In this document: positions 23,220 to 35,899 of the stretch, piece by piece | How the letters are laid out: each line of letters opens with the position of its first letter | How positions within the stretch are numbered: position 1 is the stretch's first letter | Program-made: the position numbers and the translations under genes | Assembly: GCA_028829895.1 (NCBI GenBank) | Contig: CM054181.1 | Span: 110,829,360 to 110,893,359, forward strand | Length of the DNA: 64,000 nucleotides | Source: Sinotaia quadrata | Lineage: Eukaryota; Mollusca; Gastropoda; Architaenioglossa; Viviparidae | Reading direction: 5' to 3' | The notes under the pieces: model-generated | The model's database searches: none | The model's input: only the letters and a program-made list of their open reading frames with translations | Told to the model about the DNA's origin: nothing

Positions 23220-25390
23220 CTGGAGATTTTCATTTAGGCCAAGCAGTTATTTGAGATGTGAATTGAGGCACGGGACACAAGAAACCCAAATGTACCCGAC
23301 CTCGACGGATGTGAGACTGCGACATCCGTTCTGAAAACGAGGCTTACAACTTACAAGATCATATCCTGTATTTGGCTTTATAAAAAAAAAAAGGATATCT
23401 CCATCACTTTGATTTGGTTAGCAGCATGACGAAAGGCAACTTCAGTTATCTGTATGATCTTGCTCATTAATAATCTCCATCGCATTGACTTTCCGATTTT
23501 TACCAAAAGGCAACACAATCTTGGCCTTTTTTATTGCTCCCATCACATTGACTTAAGAGCAGTACTGTTACAGCAGAAGTCCTGCTGAATTTGTTCCATA
23601 ACGGGTAATAGTTCACGAAACAAATCCTGTTAATGCTTTTTAATAATGACTCTCCATGGAGATATTATTATTCATCTCAATTTGTTAATTTCACACGTAC
23701 GCCAAAAAACAAAAACAAAAACCGACGCTGGCATTGAATAACATGGTTGGGCCCATTAACGCCGGTAATAAATAATAATTAAATATTTATACTTAAAAAT
23801 TATCTCGTCATTGTGTTTCGCTAGGTGCCGAAAAATTGCAACCCAAGAAGATAACGTCCCTACATTGTTCTAATTGCCGGCTGGCTTCGTCATTACATTA
23901 GTTATCGCTGTCCCGAATTTCATTTCCTGTCGTGCCTGACGTCAGCACATTTGGACCAAATCGGAAATAGTTTACATCGCGTTTCTTGTTGCTGTTGCTG
24001 TCGTTGTTATTACTGATATTGTTACTGTTGCTGCTGCTGTTGTGAATGTTTTTCATATTATTGGTGGTTTTGCTTTTCTTCTTACTAATTGTTGCTACAA
24101 CTATTGTTGGGATTGTTGTTGATACTGCTGCTATTGCTGTTCTTGTAATGAATGTTGTTGTTACAGTTCTGTTTGCACTGATATTGTTGCTCGCTGTTTG
24201 ATGATATGTTTTAGATAACCTCTTTTAGAATATGATTACTAAAATATATCTGCTATTTTGGAGCATTGTATATTTGTATATCTTGTTGAAGCGGATGATC
24301 TATAGTAGCCACTATCAACACCTCCCCCCAAAAAAAAAAAACACATGCACGCTACCACAACTACCACCAATCCCGTAATGCTTAGGGCCTTAGGCAGTAC
24401 TGTATAGGTATGGGACTATTCGTGCAGTAAACAAGGAGGATAACTCTACTTCTGACTGACAAGGGACATTCCCACTGCTAAATAAGAACTCTGAACGGAT
24501 TTTTTCCCCCCTTTTGGTTGTTTGTAATTTAGTCAGGCGCAGCCCTCCAGGAGCACTTGAGATTACGACCTTGTGTCATTACAAATGTGCAAGGCGGGAG
24601 TGGCGGCCATTGTGGTCGTGTTGACACGGTGTCTGCACCGTACAGAGACCTGTCAATAATCACTGGAAGGCGGTGTGTGTTATGGAGGCCGAGCTCTCCA
24701 AACTTTCTTTGGTTACTCCGATGTAGATCGAGAGGTTTGTTGCAGACAAAAAACAAAGCAAAAACGTGGCACGCTTTCTGCAAGTTTGCAGAACTGGGAG
24801 AGAAATAGCGTCATTAGGAGAAGTAACCGCGTGGTACTTCGAGGCAGACCCCGATGATGATTTAATACAGCGCTAAATCTTATTCAAGCTCCAAGCGCTT
24901 TGAATAATTGTGCAAGGGTTTTTTTTTTTTTTTTTTAATGCACTCTACCTGTACTTTTTTTTTTAAAAAAAAACAACCGAGGAGAGCGTAAAGAAACGCA
25001 ATGAATTGTTACGCGGAATGACAAAATGTCACAGGCATCTGTATTTACACAACAGAAGAAACAAATGAAATAAATGTCCAAGCGTACTCTTTGAATAAGC
25101 AATCGTACCGGAAGAGACACACGATTCTTGATGATAAGAAAGACCTTGATGACCCGTTTGAAAATAGCCATGATCCTTTTGTCTCTCACGGCTCCAAAGG
25201 CAGCATATTCCTGTTAGATGTAAACAATGAACAGCGCACGAATCGACTTGTACTTTGGTTTTTAGAATTTTGAAAATGCGTGTATTGGATACAAAGCTCA
25301 CACTTCTAGCACGAGTGTAAACATGAATGATATCAGACAGGTATATAGAACTGGAACCAGTCACTGAAGCGTAACAGATGGAAGACAGCT
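23220..25390. other. Non-coding stretch with GTT/GCT-rich tract and CpG-richer block
   Basis: An imperfect gttgct/gttatt trinucleotide tract lies at about 23985-24185. An exact TGACGTCA lies near 23938. 24530-24860 is richer in CpG and has overlapping short frames on both strands, none with a recognisable domain. Confidence 0.45.
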
Positions 25391-25398
25391 TTTATTGC

Positions 25399-25503
25399 GT
25401 AATGTTGTAAATGGGCAGCAAGACGTAATGTAAATGGGTAGCAAGACGTAATGTTGTATAAGGGTAGCAAGACCTAATGTTGTATATGGGTAGCAAGACA
25501 TAC
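25399..25503. repeat. 26-bp minisatellite, four copies
   Basis: The unit is gtaatgttgtaaatgggtag followed by caagac; the second copy lacks three bases. Confidence 0.92.
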
Positions 25504-25509
25504 TGTAGA

Positions 25510-26640
25510 AACGGAGTAACATGATCAGTTCTTGGTGCTTTTAGAGTCAACTTAGTTGCAGTTGTCTCCCCTTAGAAGTTTCTTCAGTAAGAAGTAATGG
25601 TAGACTAGAGACAAGATGGTTACAATAGTCAAGTTGAAAGTATCGGTTTGCACACACAATGTTTTGATAGCATCAACTGTGAGAAACTTGCGATTGATTC
25701 ATTGTGTTATTGTTGTTACTATGACTTATATAATTTTTTCTCTTCATAGAGTAAGAGAGATAAGTAGTTAGATAGTCAGCTCACTGTATTCAACTTTTCA
25801 AAGTCTAGAGTGGTTTACAACATTGAATGTTGCGTGATAACCGTAAGCAATTGTTTTGTTTCTTCGTATGATGAAGCTCGTCAGTTTACTGTAAGCAGTT
25901 GTTTGTTTCTAATAAAATCTTGTTAAGCAAAATCTCAAATCCATTGTTCCCTTTTCATTTTTTCTTTCTTTCTTTCTTTCTTTTTTTTTTTAACGAGCCC
26001 ATCCTAGTGCTTCATTTTTTTTTTTTAAAAGCAGTCAATCAGAATTTAGCAACAGCTCACTGTCTTATGACTGAAGCAGCAGTATTGCAAGCTCAGGTAC
26101 AGATTGATGTGTGGTTGCTAAGGTGTGTTGCAAGCTCAAGTACAAGTTGTTGTCTGGTTGCTATGTTTCAGGAAGATGCTGGGGGAACTGGAGGATTATG
26201 TGGACACATTTTACCGCGCACGTTATATTCTTCAAAGCAATACCTTACCATAGTGTTTAAGTGAGTATGAATTGCATGTTTTGTTGTGTGTTCGCTTGTC
26301 CCCCCCCCCCACACCCTTTCGCATCACTCATAAACAGCATTTTGTATACTGTTCGTTTTGAATCCAGACTTTTAGATTGAGAAAGATTTACACAGAGCAT
26401 TTGCAGTGAATTATGCTGCTGTGATGACTGGTAACCAGAAACACAATTGTTGTCAACACTTTTGTCTCGATATTATAAAGCAATCTTTATAACAATTTTT
26501 CACTCTGTTAAGAAGTGAAAAATTTTCACACTTAGTGCGTAAAATTGTTAATGCTTAGATGAGAGTAGAAGTGTCTCTAGCTACATCGCAACCATACATT
26601 TTGACGCTGGCAATCGCCACTTCCTCTTGGTGTCGTTAAA
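25510..26640. other. Non-coding stretch with small inverted repeat
   Basis: The arms aatttttcact (26494-26504) and agtgaaaaatt (26514-26524) are exact complements with a 9-base spacer. A frame at 25899-26264 has no domain. Confidence 0.45.
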
Positions 26641-26659
26641 GTTTCTCAACAGTATGGCG

Positions 26660-27005
26660 AGTTATTAGTGTCCTTGATCGAGGTTGGTTATTAATGTCAT
26701 TACGAGGTTAGTTACTAGTGTTTCTAAACGAGGCGAGTTATTAGTGTCGTTAAACGAGGCGAGTTATTAGTGTCATTAAACGAGGCGAGTTATTAGTGTC
26801 GTTAAACGAGGCGGGGTATTAGTGTCATTAAACGAGGCGAGTTATTAGTGTTATTAAACGAGGCGAGTTACTAGTGTCATTAAACGAGGCGGGGTATTAG
26901 TGTCATTAAACGAGGCGAGTTATTAGTGTCGTTAAACGAGGCGGGGTATTAGTGTTATTAAACGAGGCGAGTTACTAGTGTCCTTAAACGAGAAGAGTTA
27001 TTAGT
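26660..27005. repeat. 26-bp minisatellite, about 13 copies
   Basis: The unit is gttattagtgtcattaaacg followed by aggcga. Variants (tcgtt, ttatt, ggggtatt) recur in a patterned order, which points to block duplication of several units at once. Confidence 0.95.
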
Positions 27006-27029
27006 TATATAAAATTTTGATGTATTCCT

Positions 27030-27335
27030 AAGGAAAATATGGGCAAGCTATTAATTACATTGAACAATTTATTCTTGATGAAAAATATAGCAAGTTATTA
27101 GTTAATCGAACGATGTATTTCGGAGGAAATATATGGTAAGTTATTAAATACACCGAACGATGTTCTTCAGGGAAAATATACGGTAAGTTATTAAATACAC
27201 CGAACGATGTTCTTGAGGGAAAATATATGGTAAGTTATTAAATACACCGAACGATGTTCTTCAGGGAAAATATACGGTAAGTTATTAAATACACCGAACG
27301 ATGTTCTTGAGTGAAAATAAAAGCGAGTTATTAGT
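27030..27335. repeat. 47-bp minisatellite with 94-bp higher-order repeat
   Basis: The unit is gttattaaatacaccgaacg, then atgttctt(c/g)agggaaaatata(c/t)ggtaa. The c/c and g/t versions alternate, so the most recent duplication involved pairs of 94 bp. It follows directly on the 26-bp array and shares its gttatta start. Confidence 0.92.
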
Positions 27336-27659
27336 TGCATCACAAAAAAAGTGTCTAATGTTGGTCCTGAATTTCACTAGCATTTATCGACTGATGAATA
27401 AGTTAGAATATTTTTAATTTGAAAAGTTAAACAGAAACCCACTAGAAAAAGAAAAGAAAAGAAAAACAACAAACAAACGAGGATGTAATCTCCACTTTTC
27501 CCAAATCCGCACTTCGCAGCAACCGGTTTTAACTGGAAATCTTTAGTTTCATTTCTCGATGAGGTTTCGTAAGAGACTAAAATTTCACACATGTGTAGGC
27601 CCTCAATTTTTAAGTAATATTGTTTTCCTAGCATGGAATTTAGTCATTCAAGACTATGA

Positions 27660-27985
27660 TCCAGATCAAAACATACCATGCCCCAGTTTAAGACATACCA
27701 TGCCCAGTTCAAGACATACCATGCCCTGTTCAAGAATACACTGCCCCGTTCAAAGACATACCATACCCAGATCATGACATATCTTGTCCCGTTCAAGACA
27801 TATCTGGTCCAGTTAAGACATACCTTGCCTAGTTCAAGACATACCTGGTCCAGTTCAAGACATACCTTGTCCAGTTAAGACATACCTTGCCTAGTTCAAG
27901 ACACCCTGGCCCAGTTCAAGACATCTCTGGTTAAGTTCAAGACACCCTGGCCCAGTTCAAGACATCTGTTTAAGTTCAAGACTTA
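27660..27985. repeat. 20-21-bp minisatellite, about 16 copies
   Basis: The unit is cccagttcaagacatacc followed by atg or ttg. Later copies change to ctggcccagttcaagacatct. It creates a short open frame at 27678-27878 that is a by-product. Confidence 0.93.
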
Positions 27986-28274
27986 ACTGAACTGCACTCG
28001 TAAAAAACTAATTTTAATTTCTTTCATGATGCCAGAATCTTAACAGTAAAATTAAAAATAGAACAAGAACTTATTCAGCATGCATAGTACGTGAATCATA
28101 GCTCTAAGTCATTACATTCATTCAAAAACACAAGAAAATTAATGAGTGTATATGCGCGCGCATGTTTAATTGTCTGATTGTATATTCATGTAATTGTGTG
28201 CACAGGAAATAAAGAGAAAGAGTGGGGGGAGATAGACAATAAGAGCAGAAGAGAGGCACACACGCATGTAAGCG

Positions 28275-28276
<2 letters not shown>

Positions 28277-28336
<60 letters not shown>

Positions 28337-28340
28337 CACA
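28277..28340. repeat. CA microsatellite
   Basis: About 31 CA units with one extra A. Confidence 0.97.
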
Positions 28341-28359
28341 GAAATTCTTATGATCGAAG

Positions 28360-28600
28360 TCTCGTAGACGTTTGACCCTTGGTGCTGATAATAGATTGGA
28401 TTCTATTTCGAACGACTCATTCCTAAACGGCGCGCTTTGGAGTGAAGGGAAAGCTGCAAGAAGGATGCCGGGAAAGGAAAGTGCAACAATGGCGGCGTGA
28501 CTACGTTGTATGGAGCGCGACGACTGCAGGTTTATGACCGGATGCACTCACATTTTTAAATAGTTGCCACGATCGATCGGTGGCAGTCGAGATACTCATT
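28360..28600. promoter_or_regulatory. CpG-richer block with ATGGCGGC motif
   Basis: CpG is noticeably denser than in the surrounding AT-rich DNA. It contains caatggcggcg, close to the YY1 consensus, and the near-palindrome tgccacgatcgatcggtggca. A promoter or enhancer role is possible but unproven. Confidence 0.2.
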
Positions 28601-28609
28601 ACCAAGTTA

Positions 28610-30410
28610 GACAGATTTATTTATTTCAACAACGCACAGTGGAAGACAAACACGCGGCATTTTTGTTATTCCGTGTCACTTTCCACCGCAGAAATAATTT
28701 GACGCTGGATCCGTGTGTATTGTGTATTCAAGCGCTACGCCATTTTGGTGTAATTTTCAGTAGTCTCCCACCCAAAGTATCATTTATCTTCAGTTTATGT
28801 TGAAGGCAAATTTGATGCAATTTCCGAAAATAATAATACATATAACTTAATTAAGTAATTTTTTTTGTTTTACTCAAGCTTATATTTCCTTTTGGGTCCA
28901 ATGACAGCCTTTGGTGAATAATATCAGAGTCCTGATTGAGAGTGCAAGATATGACTTAGTGAATTGCGTTTCTCTAAATAATGAACCCATTTGGCTTCGC
29001 TTTTAACAAGATATTAAAGGGGTGGAAGTATTTTAATTAAAGGCTATCTGAGAAGACACGTGCGTTTTTTTTTTGACTGTTCTTCTAAATCAATCAGTAT
29101 ATAGTATGCAGTTCTAATCATTTAGTCCTTTTGCTATTTTAATAAGTCTGTTTTGTTATATTTAAATTGGTGTGCTCTACTTTTATTTTGGGACTACTCA
29201 AGTTTCAATACATCTGATCTGTGCTATTTTAATCATTCTACTCTGAGCAATTTTAATTAAATTATTCTTTGCTCTTTTACACAATGTATTCTGCGTTATT
29301 TAAAATACTCTATTTTGCATCTTGCTTTTTTAATTACTGTGTTCTGATCTCTGCATTTAGTCTGTCTTTTCGCCTTTCTTTTAAATTCAAGCAATTCCAT
29401 TATATTAATCTTTCTTTCATGTAACTTCTACTACCGCTGTTGCTGTTACTACTACTACCACCACCACTACTACTGCTTTCATGACCTAGGGAGTTGGTAA
29501 AAACAGAGGGCTGGGTTCAAACCCTTGATCTCATTGCGAGACCATCGACCTCAGCCACAGTGCTCATATGTATTTTATTTATTAGACTCTATATCGCTGT
29601 ACTCAGTATATCCTGAATAGCCGTAATCACTCTGTTAACTGCAATTGTATTCACTCTATTCTGTATTTTATTCCAAGTTTTAAAAAAAAAAAAACTTTTG
29701 CACTTCTCTTAATTAGGCAGTCAACATGAATTCAGACAATACTTTATACTTACATTCAAGTTTTCAGATTAAATATATTGCAGGGAACAAAGTCCCAACC
29801 GCCTTTTTCTAGAAAAGGCCCGTAGAAGAAAGTAGAATTATATTTAAATATTTAATCCTCGAATGTACTTTACACATTTTTATTTACTCATATGGAGATT
29901 AGGTCTCTTCACAGTGAAACAGAAGCACACTCACGTACTGAAAGACACACGCACTCATAAGCCTACACATGCACAGACATACACACTGAGAAGTTTTATG
30001 CACGCACATACCTATACACTCACACAGATTCGTGCTGACAGAGAAGGAAGGCAGAGAGTGGGAGTGAGGTTAATCACTTGAAATATTAATTTTATTTATT
30101 TGACACTCACTTTGATGTTCCTCTTTCGGTGGTCACGAATTAGGAAGTATCAAGATGGCGATGTATTATTTATCATCCCATTTCCTTTGAAATCGCATGC
30201 TGCCTTGCACTTCATCGCGCATCTATAAAGCCCCTCCCCCTCCCCCATGTCAATGCGATGCGCAATCCTTGCACATGTAACCGCTCATCATGCGCAACTG
30301 AAAACTTTAACTTGAACTTTTACGAATAAAGATCCTTATCGAGGTAATGATGTCTTCTTGGGGAAAAGCATCTGTTGTACACGTCATAGTATGTCCTTCA
30401 GTCTGTTTTT
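28610..30410. other. Non-coding stretch, no gene recognised
   Basis: AT-rich with a loose repeated pattern of tttaat/actctatt-type phrases (28990-29400) and a ctactaccacc tract near 29450. A weak tRNA-like segment at 29513-29557 is listed separately. Confidence 0.4.
29513..29557 (-). mobile_element. Possible decayed tRNA-derived SINE fragment
   Basis: On the minus strand tggctgaggtcg resembles box A and gggtttgaaccc resembles box B. They are about 33 bp apart, some 10 bp less than in a normal tRNA. Box B is intact only on the plus strand because it is nearly palindromic. Weak evidence. Confidence 0.2.
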
Positions 30411-30419
30411 CTCTCAAGC

Positions 30420-30432
30420 ACGCACACGCGCG

Positions 30433-30463
<31 letters not shown>

Positions 30464-30464
30464 A
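30420..30464. repeat. CG/CA microsatellite
   Basis: A short CG run passes directly into about 12 CA units. Confidence 0.95.
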
Positions 30465-31440
30465 TAATTAATTTATATACGCGCAATGATTCGTAAGGGA
30501 TGCACTCAGAGCACATTAAAAATAATAATTCACATAATAATTTATCGTTATGTTTCAGGGAGAATGAGAGACAGATGGAGAGAGAGTCTTGATGCCGGAA
30601 TTGATTTATTTCATTAATTACCCGTTTTATTTTACGGTTACGTGGTGTAGATGTACGCGATCCCCACCAGGTGTTATATTTGATACACGTTGTCCAATTT
30701 AAAAACGCATGATTTAAATTTTGGGTAAAATATCCATTAGGTACGTTTTTTCTTTGCCTAGTCATGAAATTGTCTGAACGTTCAACTAATTAAACAACCC
30801 ATGTGTCTAGTGGACAAGACATTTTTCATGCAGTGTTAAACCCATTTTTAGCAGACTTTTGTTGGATTCTTTTAGCAAATCGGTATCATTACTACTACTA
30901 CTACTAAAGGTAACTTGTAAGACAGTGTTTGAGGTTGTTTTTTTTTTTTAAGCTCTAAGCAATTTATAATACCTAATAAGTTTCGTGACGAGCTAAAAGT
31001 GAAATGAAGAAAATTATTTAGAGATCTTAAGAAGCATGCTCTATAGGTGACGAGCAGTGATTTAAACTACCTTATTACATGTTAATGTGCATTCTTTGTC
31101 ACGGAACAAAACCCAGACGAGAGTATTTGAGTTCCGAAATTAACACAACGTGTTTCTTCAAGATAAAAACAAAAATGGTCAGAATTATTTCGAACTGTGG
31201 ACCGGATAGCCGGGCATACTTATTTGGCTGATATTACTGCCATACTAGTTTCTTATTCCTAAGTGAATTTAATACCTTATTTAATGCTTTCAGTTAATAT
31301 ATAATTCTTTGATTCAATTATTTAATACCCTTAATTTAGCAATACTGGTCCCTGGCCTACTGTGTGAAAAATTGCCAGTCCGCCAAATGAGTATATGAGG
31401 CACTTGTGTAGTTTTGCATGTGGATGAATAGGCATTTGAC

Positions 31441-31474
31441 TCTGTGTGTGTGTGTGTGTGTGTGCATGCGCGCC
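31441..31474. repeat. GT microsatellite
   Basis: About 11 GT units followed by gcatgcgcgc. Confidence 0.9.
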
Positions 31475-32112
31475 TTCATATTGTATTTTCTATTGCCTTC
31501 TCTGTTGTTAATCTGTTATGAAAATTATTAGTTAGGGACATACTATTTTTGATGTGCAATGTCTCTTGAACTATGAACAGAAAGCCCATTGACTTTATAA
31601 GACTAAGAGCTGTAGATCAGGCGTATGTGAACTCTTGAACTCTCATATTTTTTTAAGCCTTAGTTAACTAAATAAATATGAATAAATAAATATAAATAAA
31701 TAAACTTAGATAAATGGAGAAAGTAGTAACAATACAGCTAACCTTCTTACTTGTTCTTTCTGTATTAACGCTTTATTAATACTTGTAAATGTGATTGCTG
31801 TATGCTTTTCATTAAATATTACTGTTAACCAATTCACCATTGGCTTCCTGCGTCAACCGTTGTCGATTAGTGATACGGGTGGAAGCGGAATCAGATAGAT
31901 CTTATTACAAGGGGCAGTACTCTAGTAGAAAGATAATACTTAAGATACATTCAGTCTAGCCTGTGAATTAGGAATTTATTGATATGTTTTGTTGCCACGT
32001 CACCGACCACTGAGTGTGTTTGCGTGAGTGTGCGACAAAGTGAGGCAGTAAGATGATGCCTGAGATAATAAGTTGAAGTGTGAGACAATAAACGTATGCG
32101 TGCGTGCGTATG

Positions 32113-32115
<3 letters not shown>

Positions 32116-32190
<75 letters not shown>
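32116..32190. repeat. GA microsatellite
   Basis: About 37 uninterrupted GA units, followed by a short TG tail. Confidence 0.98.
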
Positions 32191-32192
<2 letters not shown>

Positions 32193-32301
32193 TGTGTTTA
32201 GATAGCAATTATGATTTTGTTTGTACGTGAGCAAGTGTTTGTGTGAAGATGAGAGAGACTATATATGAGTGCAAGAGAGCAAGTCTGTGTGTGAAGGCGT
32301 A

Positions 32302-32482
32302 TGTAAAAGTGCCCTTGTCCCATGTTATTTCTACATATGTAAATGTCCCCTTGTCCCATGTTATCTCTACATATGTAAGAGTACCCTTGTCCCATGTTAT
32401 CTCTATATATGTAAAAGTACCCTTGTCCCATGTTATCTCTACATATGTAAAAGTACCCTTGTCCCATGTTATCTCTACATAT
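32302..32482. repeat. 36-bp minisatellite, five copies
   Basis: The unit is gtaaaagtacccttgtccca followed by tgttatctctacatat. Because 36 is divisible by three, several frames on both strands stay open with a 12-residue repeat; no protein is implied. Confidence 0.95.
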
Positions 32483-32562
32483 TATTATCGTCTGAAAGGG
32501 TCACGTTCAATGATCGCGGTCATCGAAAATTAATTATCTTTGCCATTTTAAATTTTTTTTAA
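32464..32562. repeat. Dispersed duplicate of array flank, copy 1
   Basis: The sequence from tgttatctctacatattatt through gtctgaaagggt and gcggtcatcga to ttttgcca-type sequence is repeated at 33688-33785 with scattered substitutions. Confidence 0.85.
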
Positions 32563-32625
32563 AATGTAAGGGTGTGGTTATTTGTGTATGAAACATCGTC
32601 TGTGATTGTGTGAATTCAAAGGTCA

Positions 32626-32627
32626 GG

Positions 32628-32668
<41 letters not shown>
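32626..32668. repeat. TG microsatellite
   Basis: About 21 TG units. Confidence 0.96.
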
Positions 32669-32670
<2 letters not shown>

Positions 32671-32807
32671 AGGAAGAGAAAGAAACACAGGTTGGGGGAG
32701 CGAGAAAGTGAAACAGAATGAACGACAGAGAGTCAAAGTGCGAGGCAGATGGCTGTGAATAAGAACAAGGCAGAAAAGGAAAGAGAAAGAAAAACAGAAG
32801 ACAAAAA

Positions 32808-32918
32808 ATACTTCACTGCGTTAGGTCATGACCCGTAACAATGGACAACGTAAGAAATCCTTCACTACATTAGGTCATGACCCGTATCAATGGACAATGT
32901 AAAGAATCTTTCTCTACA
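32808..32918. repeat. Tandem repeat, about 51-bp unit, two copies
   Basis: The phrase ttaggtcatgacccgta followed by caatggacaa occurs twice, each followed by gtaa-gaatc and ctacatta-like sequence. Confidence 0.85.
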
Positions 32919-33120
32919 TTACAAAACAACTGATTTTAAACAATAGACTTATACAATAGTTGATTACCACCTAATTTATAGTTTAAAAAACAACAAATAA
33001 ATCTTAAATTGCATATAAGAAAATTTATGGATATAAAAAGAAAGTAGCTATTTGTCCGATTTTAAATAAGACATTTTATGTAAATTCAAAACACAAATCA
33101 TTCATTGATTACGAGACTGA

Positions 33121-33160
33121 TCTCTCTCTCTCTCTCTCTATTATATATATATATATATAT
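33121..33160. repeat. TC then TA microsatellite
   Basis: Nine TC units are followed by about nine TA units. Confidence 0.9.
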
Positions 33161-33392
33161 TTCATATTCAACCGTTCTTTATAAATTAACGTTTGAAACA
33201 TAAACACTGTCACGGAATCGCCGGATGAAATGGTGTCAAACATATGCTCTGTATTCGTACGACTGAATTTGTCAGTGTACCTTCTTCCCAGTGGAATACA
33301 AGTCAAAATATATTCATCTTGTAGACAAGATTTGCACAGCGCACAGTTAATAAGAAATTCCACATCACGTGATTACCTGGAACAGAGGAATG

Positions 33393-33418
33393 AATAAGGA
33401 GCACGAGGGCTCCTTATT
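33393..33418. other. Perfect 10-bp inverted repeat
   Basis: aataaggagc and gctccttatt are exact complements with a 6-base loop. There is no T-run after it on either strand that would suggest a transcription terminator. Confidence 0.8.
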
Positions 33419-33687
33419 TAATCAGAGCATCGCGAGAACATTTTTACGGTAATGTGATCCCAATCATCTTCACTCTGTAAAAAAAAACAACCTTTAAAAT
33501 TTGCTATGTCCTGTGTCGGAAACTATCCATTTGCATAGCACGGAATCTCAGCTGATGATAATTTACTGTCTAATGGTCATTGTTTTAAAATAACAAAATG
33601 ACACTTTTTCACTGCCAACTCTCTTGGATGCTACCAAACAGCCAAAGACAACGTGTTCCTTTAGCGAGAGAAGTCCAGCAAGTTGTT

Positions 33688-33785
33688 CCCATGTTATCTC
33701 TACATATTATTATCATCTGAAAGGGTTGCGTCCAATGATTGCGGTCATCGAATATTAATGATTTTAGCCAGTTTATATTTTTTTA
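33688..33785. repeat. Dispersed duplicate of array flank, copy 2
   Basis: Matches 32464-32562 but carries only the last half of one 36-bp unit. It may represent the ancestral single-copy state of that sequence. Confidence 0.85.
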
Positions 33786-33799
33786 AAAAACGAAACGAA

Positions 33800-35225
33800 G
33801 TCCATGTAGCTGCCGATTTAATGACATACAAAAATAATTGTCTATCCATCCACAGCATCTTTATATTATTTCTCCAAATTGCAAGCCAAACTGTTAATTG
33901 TTCGTTCATTGAGCATTCTGTCTAGAATATGTCTTCTGCACAAACAAACGCCCATACATCTGTCACAGTCTGATAAAAATGTCATGACTTGCTGACCCAC
34001 TTGACTGTTTACTTCAAATATTGAGATTTGAAACCCTTTGTTCAAAGCTCTCCCCTATCGAGAAGCTTCCAGAACAGGTCAAGACGTTATGTAACTTTAG
34101 GCCCATTGTCTAGGTTCTAGAATCAACTACATACCACGCGATCCGTCACGTGATATACTTTATGCTTTCCTATATATATCGGTAACCGCTCCCGTCTCTT
34201 CACTGCGAGATACAATTAGCTACATCCACTGGCTACTCGGGTCACACGGCAGCCGACAGACAGATGAGAATCATACACTTCGACTTCTCATAAAGGTACC
34301 ATTTTATCTGATTGTGTTCTGTATATCTTAACCATGTATGTATTTGTGCTATGTATTATATTATCCACTATATATTTGAGCACGGTTCAGAGAAATGACT
34401 GAAAACCTATAAGTTATGGAATATAAATTTATTGTAACTCTTTTCCATTGTAACTTTAATTTATATTGTTTTAATTCACTAGAGCCAGAATGCCTGCGCT
34501 CGACATGAATTCCTCATGTAATTCAATTATTGCGTGTAATTTTAATTGTAAATTGTGAAGCGCTTTGCTGTTTTGAATTACCCCTTTGTATGAACATTAA
34601 TTTAACGTTGTAACTATTTTTATGATTCATACGTCATGCTGTTAAATGAAACATGCGTGAGAAGATTACGTTTTTCTAAATCTAAATTGTAAACGACGCG
34701 AGGTCGAATTTCTAATTCAGAGCATTAAACTGGAACGTGCTTAAATAAGGACATATTAAGCAGAGACTATATTGGGGCGCATTTTGCTTTACCCAGGTCG
34801 GCTCCTTTTTTATTCTTCTCCTTGGGCTTGGTTTTGCTTTGCCTTGCCTTGCCATGAATTGGACAAGTTGTCTTCATCCGAAGACCTGTTTGAACTGGTT
34901 TGAATTCTGGATAGAGTTCACTCATTTCTGAGAGTCCACGCCACTGTAAGCGACGTTGAAGTAGACGTACGTTGGTCTAAAGACTCAAGTTCACTAGCGA
35001 CATAAAGGACACCTTTACCTGTGTGCCACGTGCATCTCCGCTAGAGTGACACTGTGAGATAGACCAGGACGGACTGAAGAAACCAGGCGAATACAGACTT
35101 TACAGCTGAGTATTCCTCAGTGAAGTTCAATTATCAAAAGAGAACAATTTGGCTACCTTTCTTTTGTAAACTTTAAGCACTTACGTGCCTGAATCGAAAT
35201 AGACCTTTCGCGCTCGTATTTGATT
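33800..35225. other. Non-coding stretch upstream of family Y copy 1
   Basis: A TATA-like tcctatatatatcgg lies near 34170, followed by GC-richer sequence. This could be a promoter of the adjoining dispersed element, but no coding sequence was recognised. Confidence 0.35.
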
Positions 35226-35227
35226 AT

Positions 35228-35400
35228 TGTTAACTTGTTAAACTTTATTAAATCTTATTTTAATTGTTAAACCTCTTCGTAGTTAATTTTTATGCATAAT
35301 AGACCTATAGATTTATTCTTAGATTGAATGGGGGCGGATGAGCTGAATGACAATAACGAATGCATATTAATTTAGAGGAACTTAACGACTTCAATCTAGC
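35228..35400 (+). mobile_element. Family Y dispersed element, copy 1 (partial)
   Basis: An AT-rich lead (gttaaactttattaaatctt), then atgcataat and tgggggcggatgagc match the order seen at 48.6 and 52.8 kb. It is the most diverged of the three copies. Confidence 0.5.
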
Positions 35401-35714
35401 TAACGTTCGCAATTTATCAGTTTGTAAATTTGTCGTCTGCACTACCAGACACACTTTTAACTAGTCAAATGATAAGTTGAGCAACCAGTCTGCATAGGAT
35501 ATGAGAGAAGGAATTAATTATCTTTAAGGTCCTTAATTATTCTAGGCAGGGTCTTTAAATAAATACTGGAAACGTAACAACATCTACGTACATAAGTACG
35601 CAATGGACAAATTATCAAGCAAAGCTCATTATGTCAAAAAGTGCTTTTACGTAAATAAATATACTTGTTAGAAGCATTATTGAAAGACAATCCTTAGTCA
35701 TGTGCTTAGAACCT

Positions 35715-35895
35715 GGTGCATTCAGGTCTGGTGTGTTAAGAACAGGGCTCGTTTACGTCTGGTGTGTTAAGAGCAGGGCTCATTTACGTCTGGTGTGTTA
35801 AGAGCAGGGCTCATTTACGTCTGGTGTGTTAAGAGCAGGGCTCATTTACGTCTGGTGTGCTAAGAGCAGGTCACATTCACATCTGGTGTGCTTAG
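35715..35895. repeat. 31-bp minisatellite, about six copies
   Basis: The unit is gttaagagcagggctcattt followed by acgtctggtgt. Middle copies are identical; the flanks are diverged. Confidence 0.94.
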
Positions 35896-35899
35896 AATG

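Noticed and set aside
26660..27005. Regular 26-bp repeats considered as a CRISPR array
   Set aside because: Units abut directly with no unique spacers, and the window is eukaryotic.
30307..30765. 152-residue minus-strand frame
   Set aside because: It spans the CG/CA microsatellite and shows no domain; the non-repeat part has no splice support.
32198..32562. Open frames on both strands with 12-residue repeats
   Set aside because: They follow from a 36-bp unit without stops; the same region is open in three frames and two strands, with no start context or domain.
33393..33418. Hairpin considered as a histone 3' stem-loop or terminator
   Set aside because: The stem is 10 bp with no histone stem-loop sequence, no nearby histone gene and no T-run.
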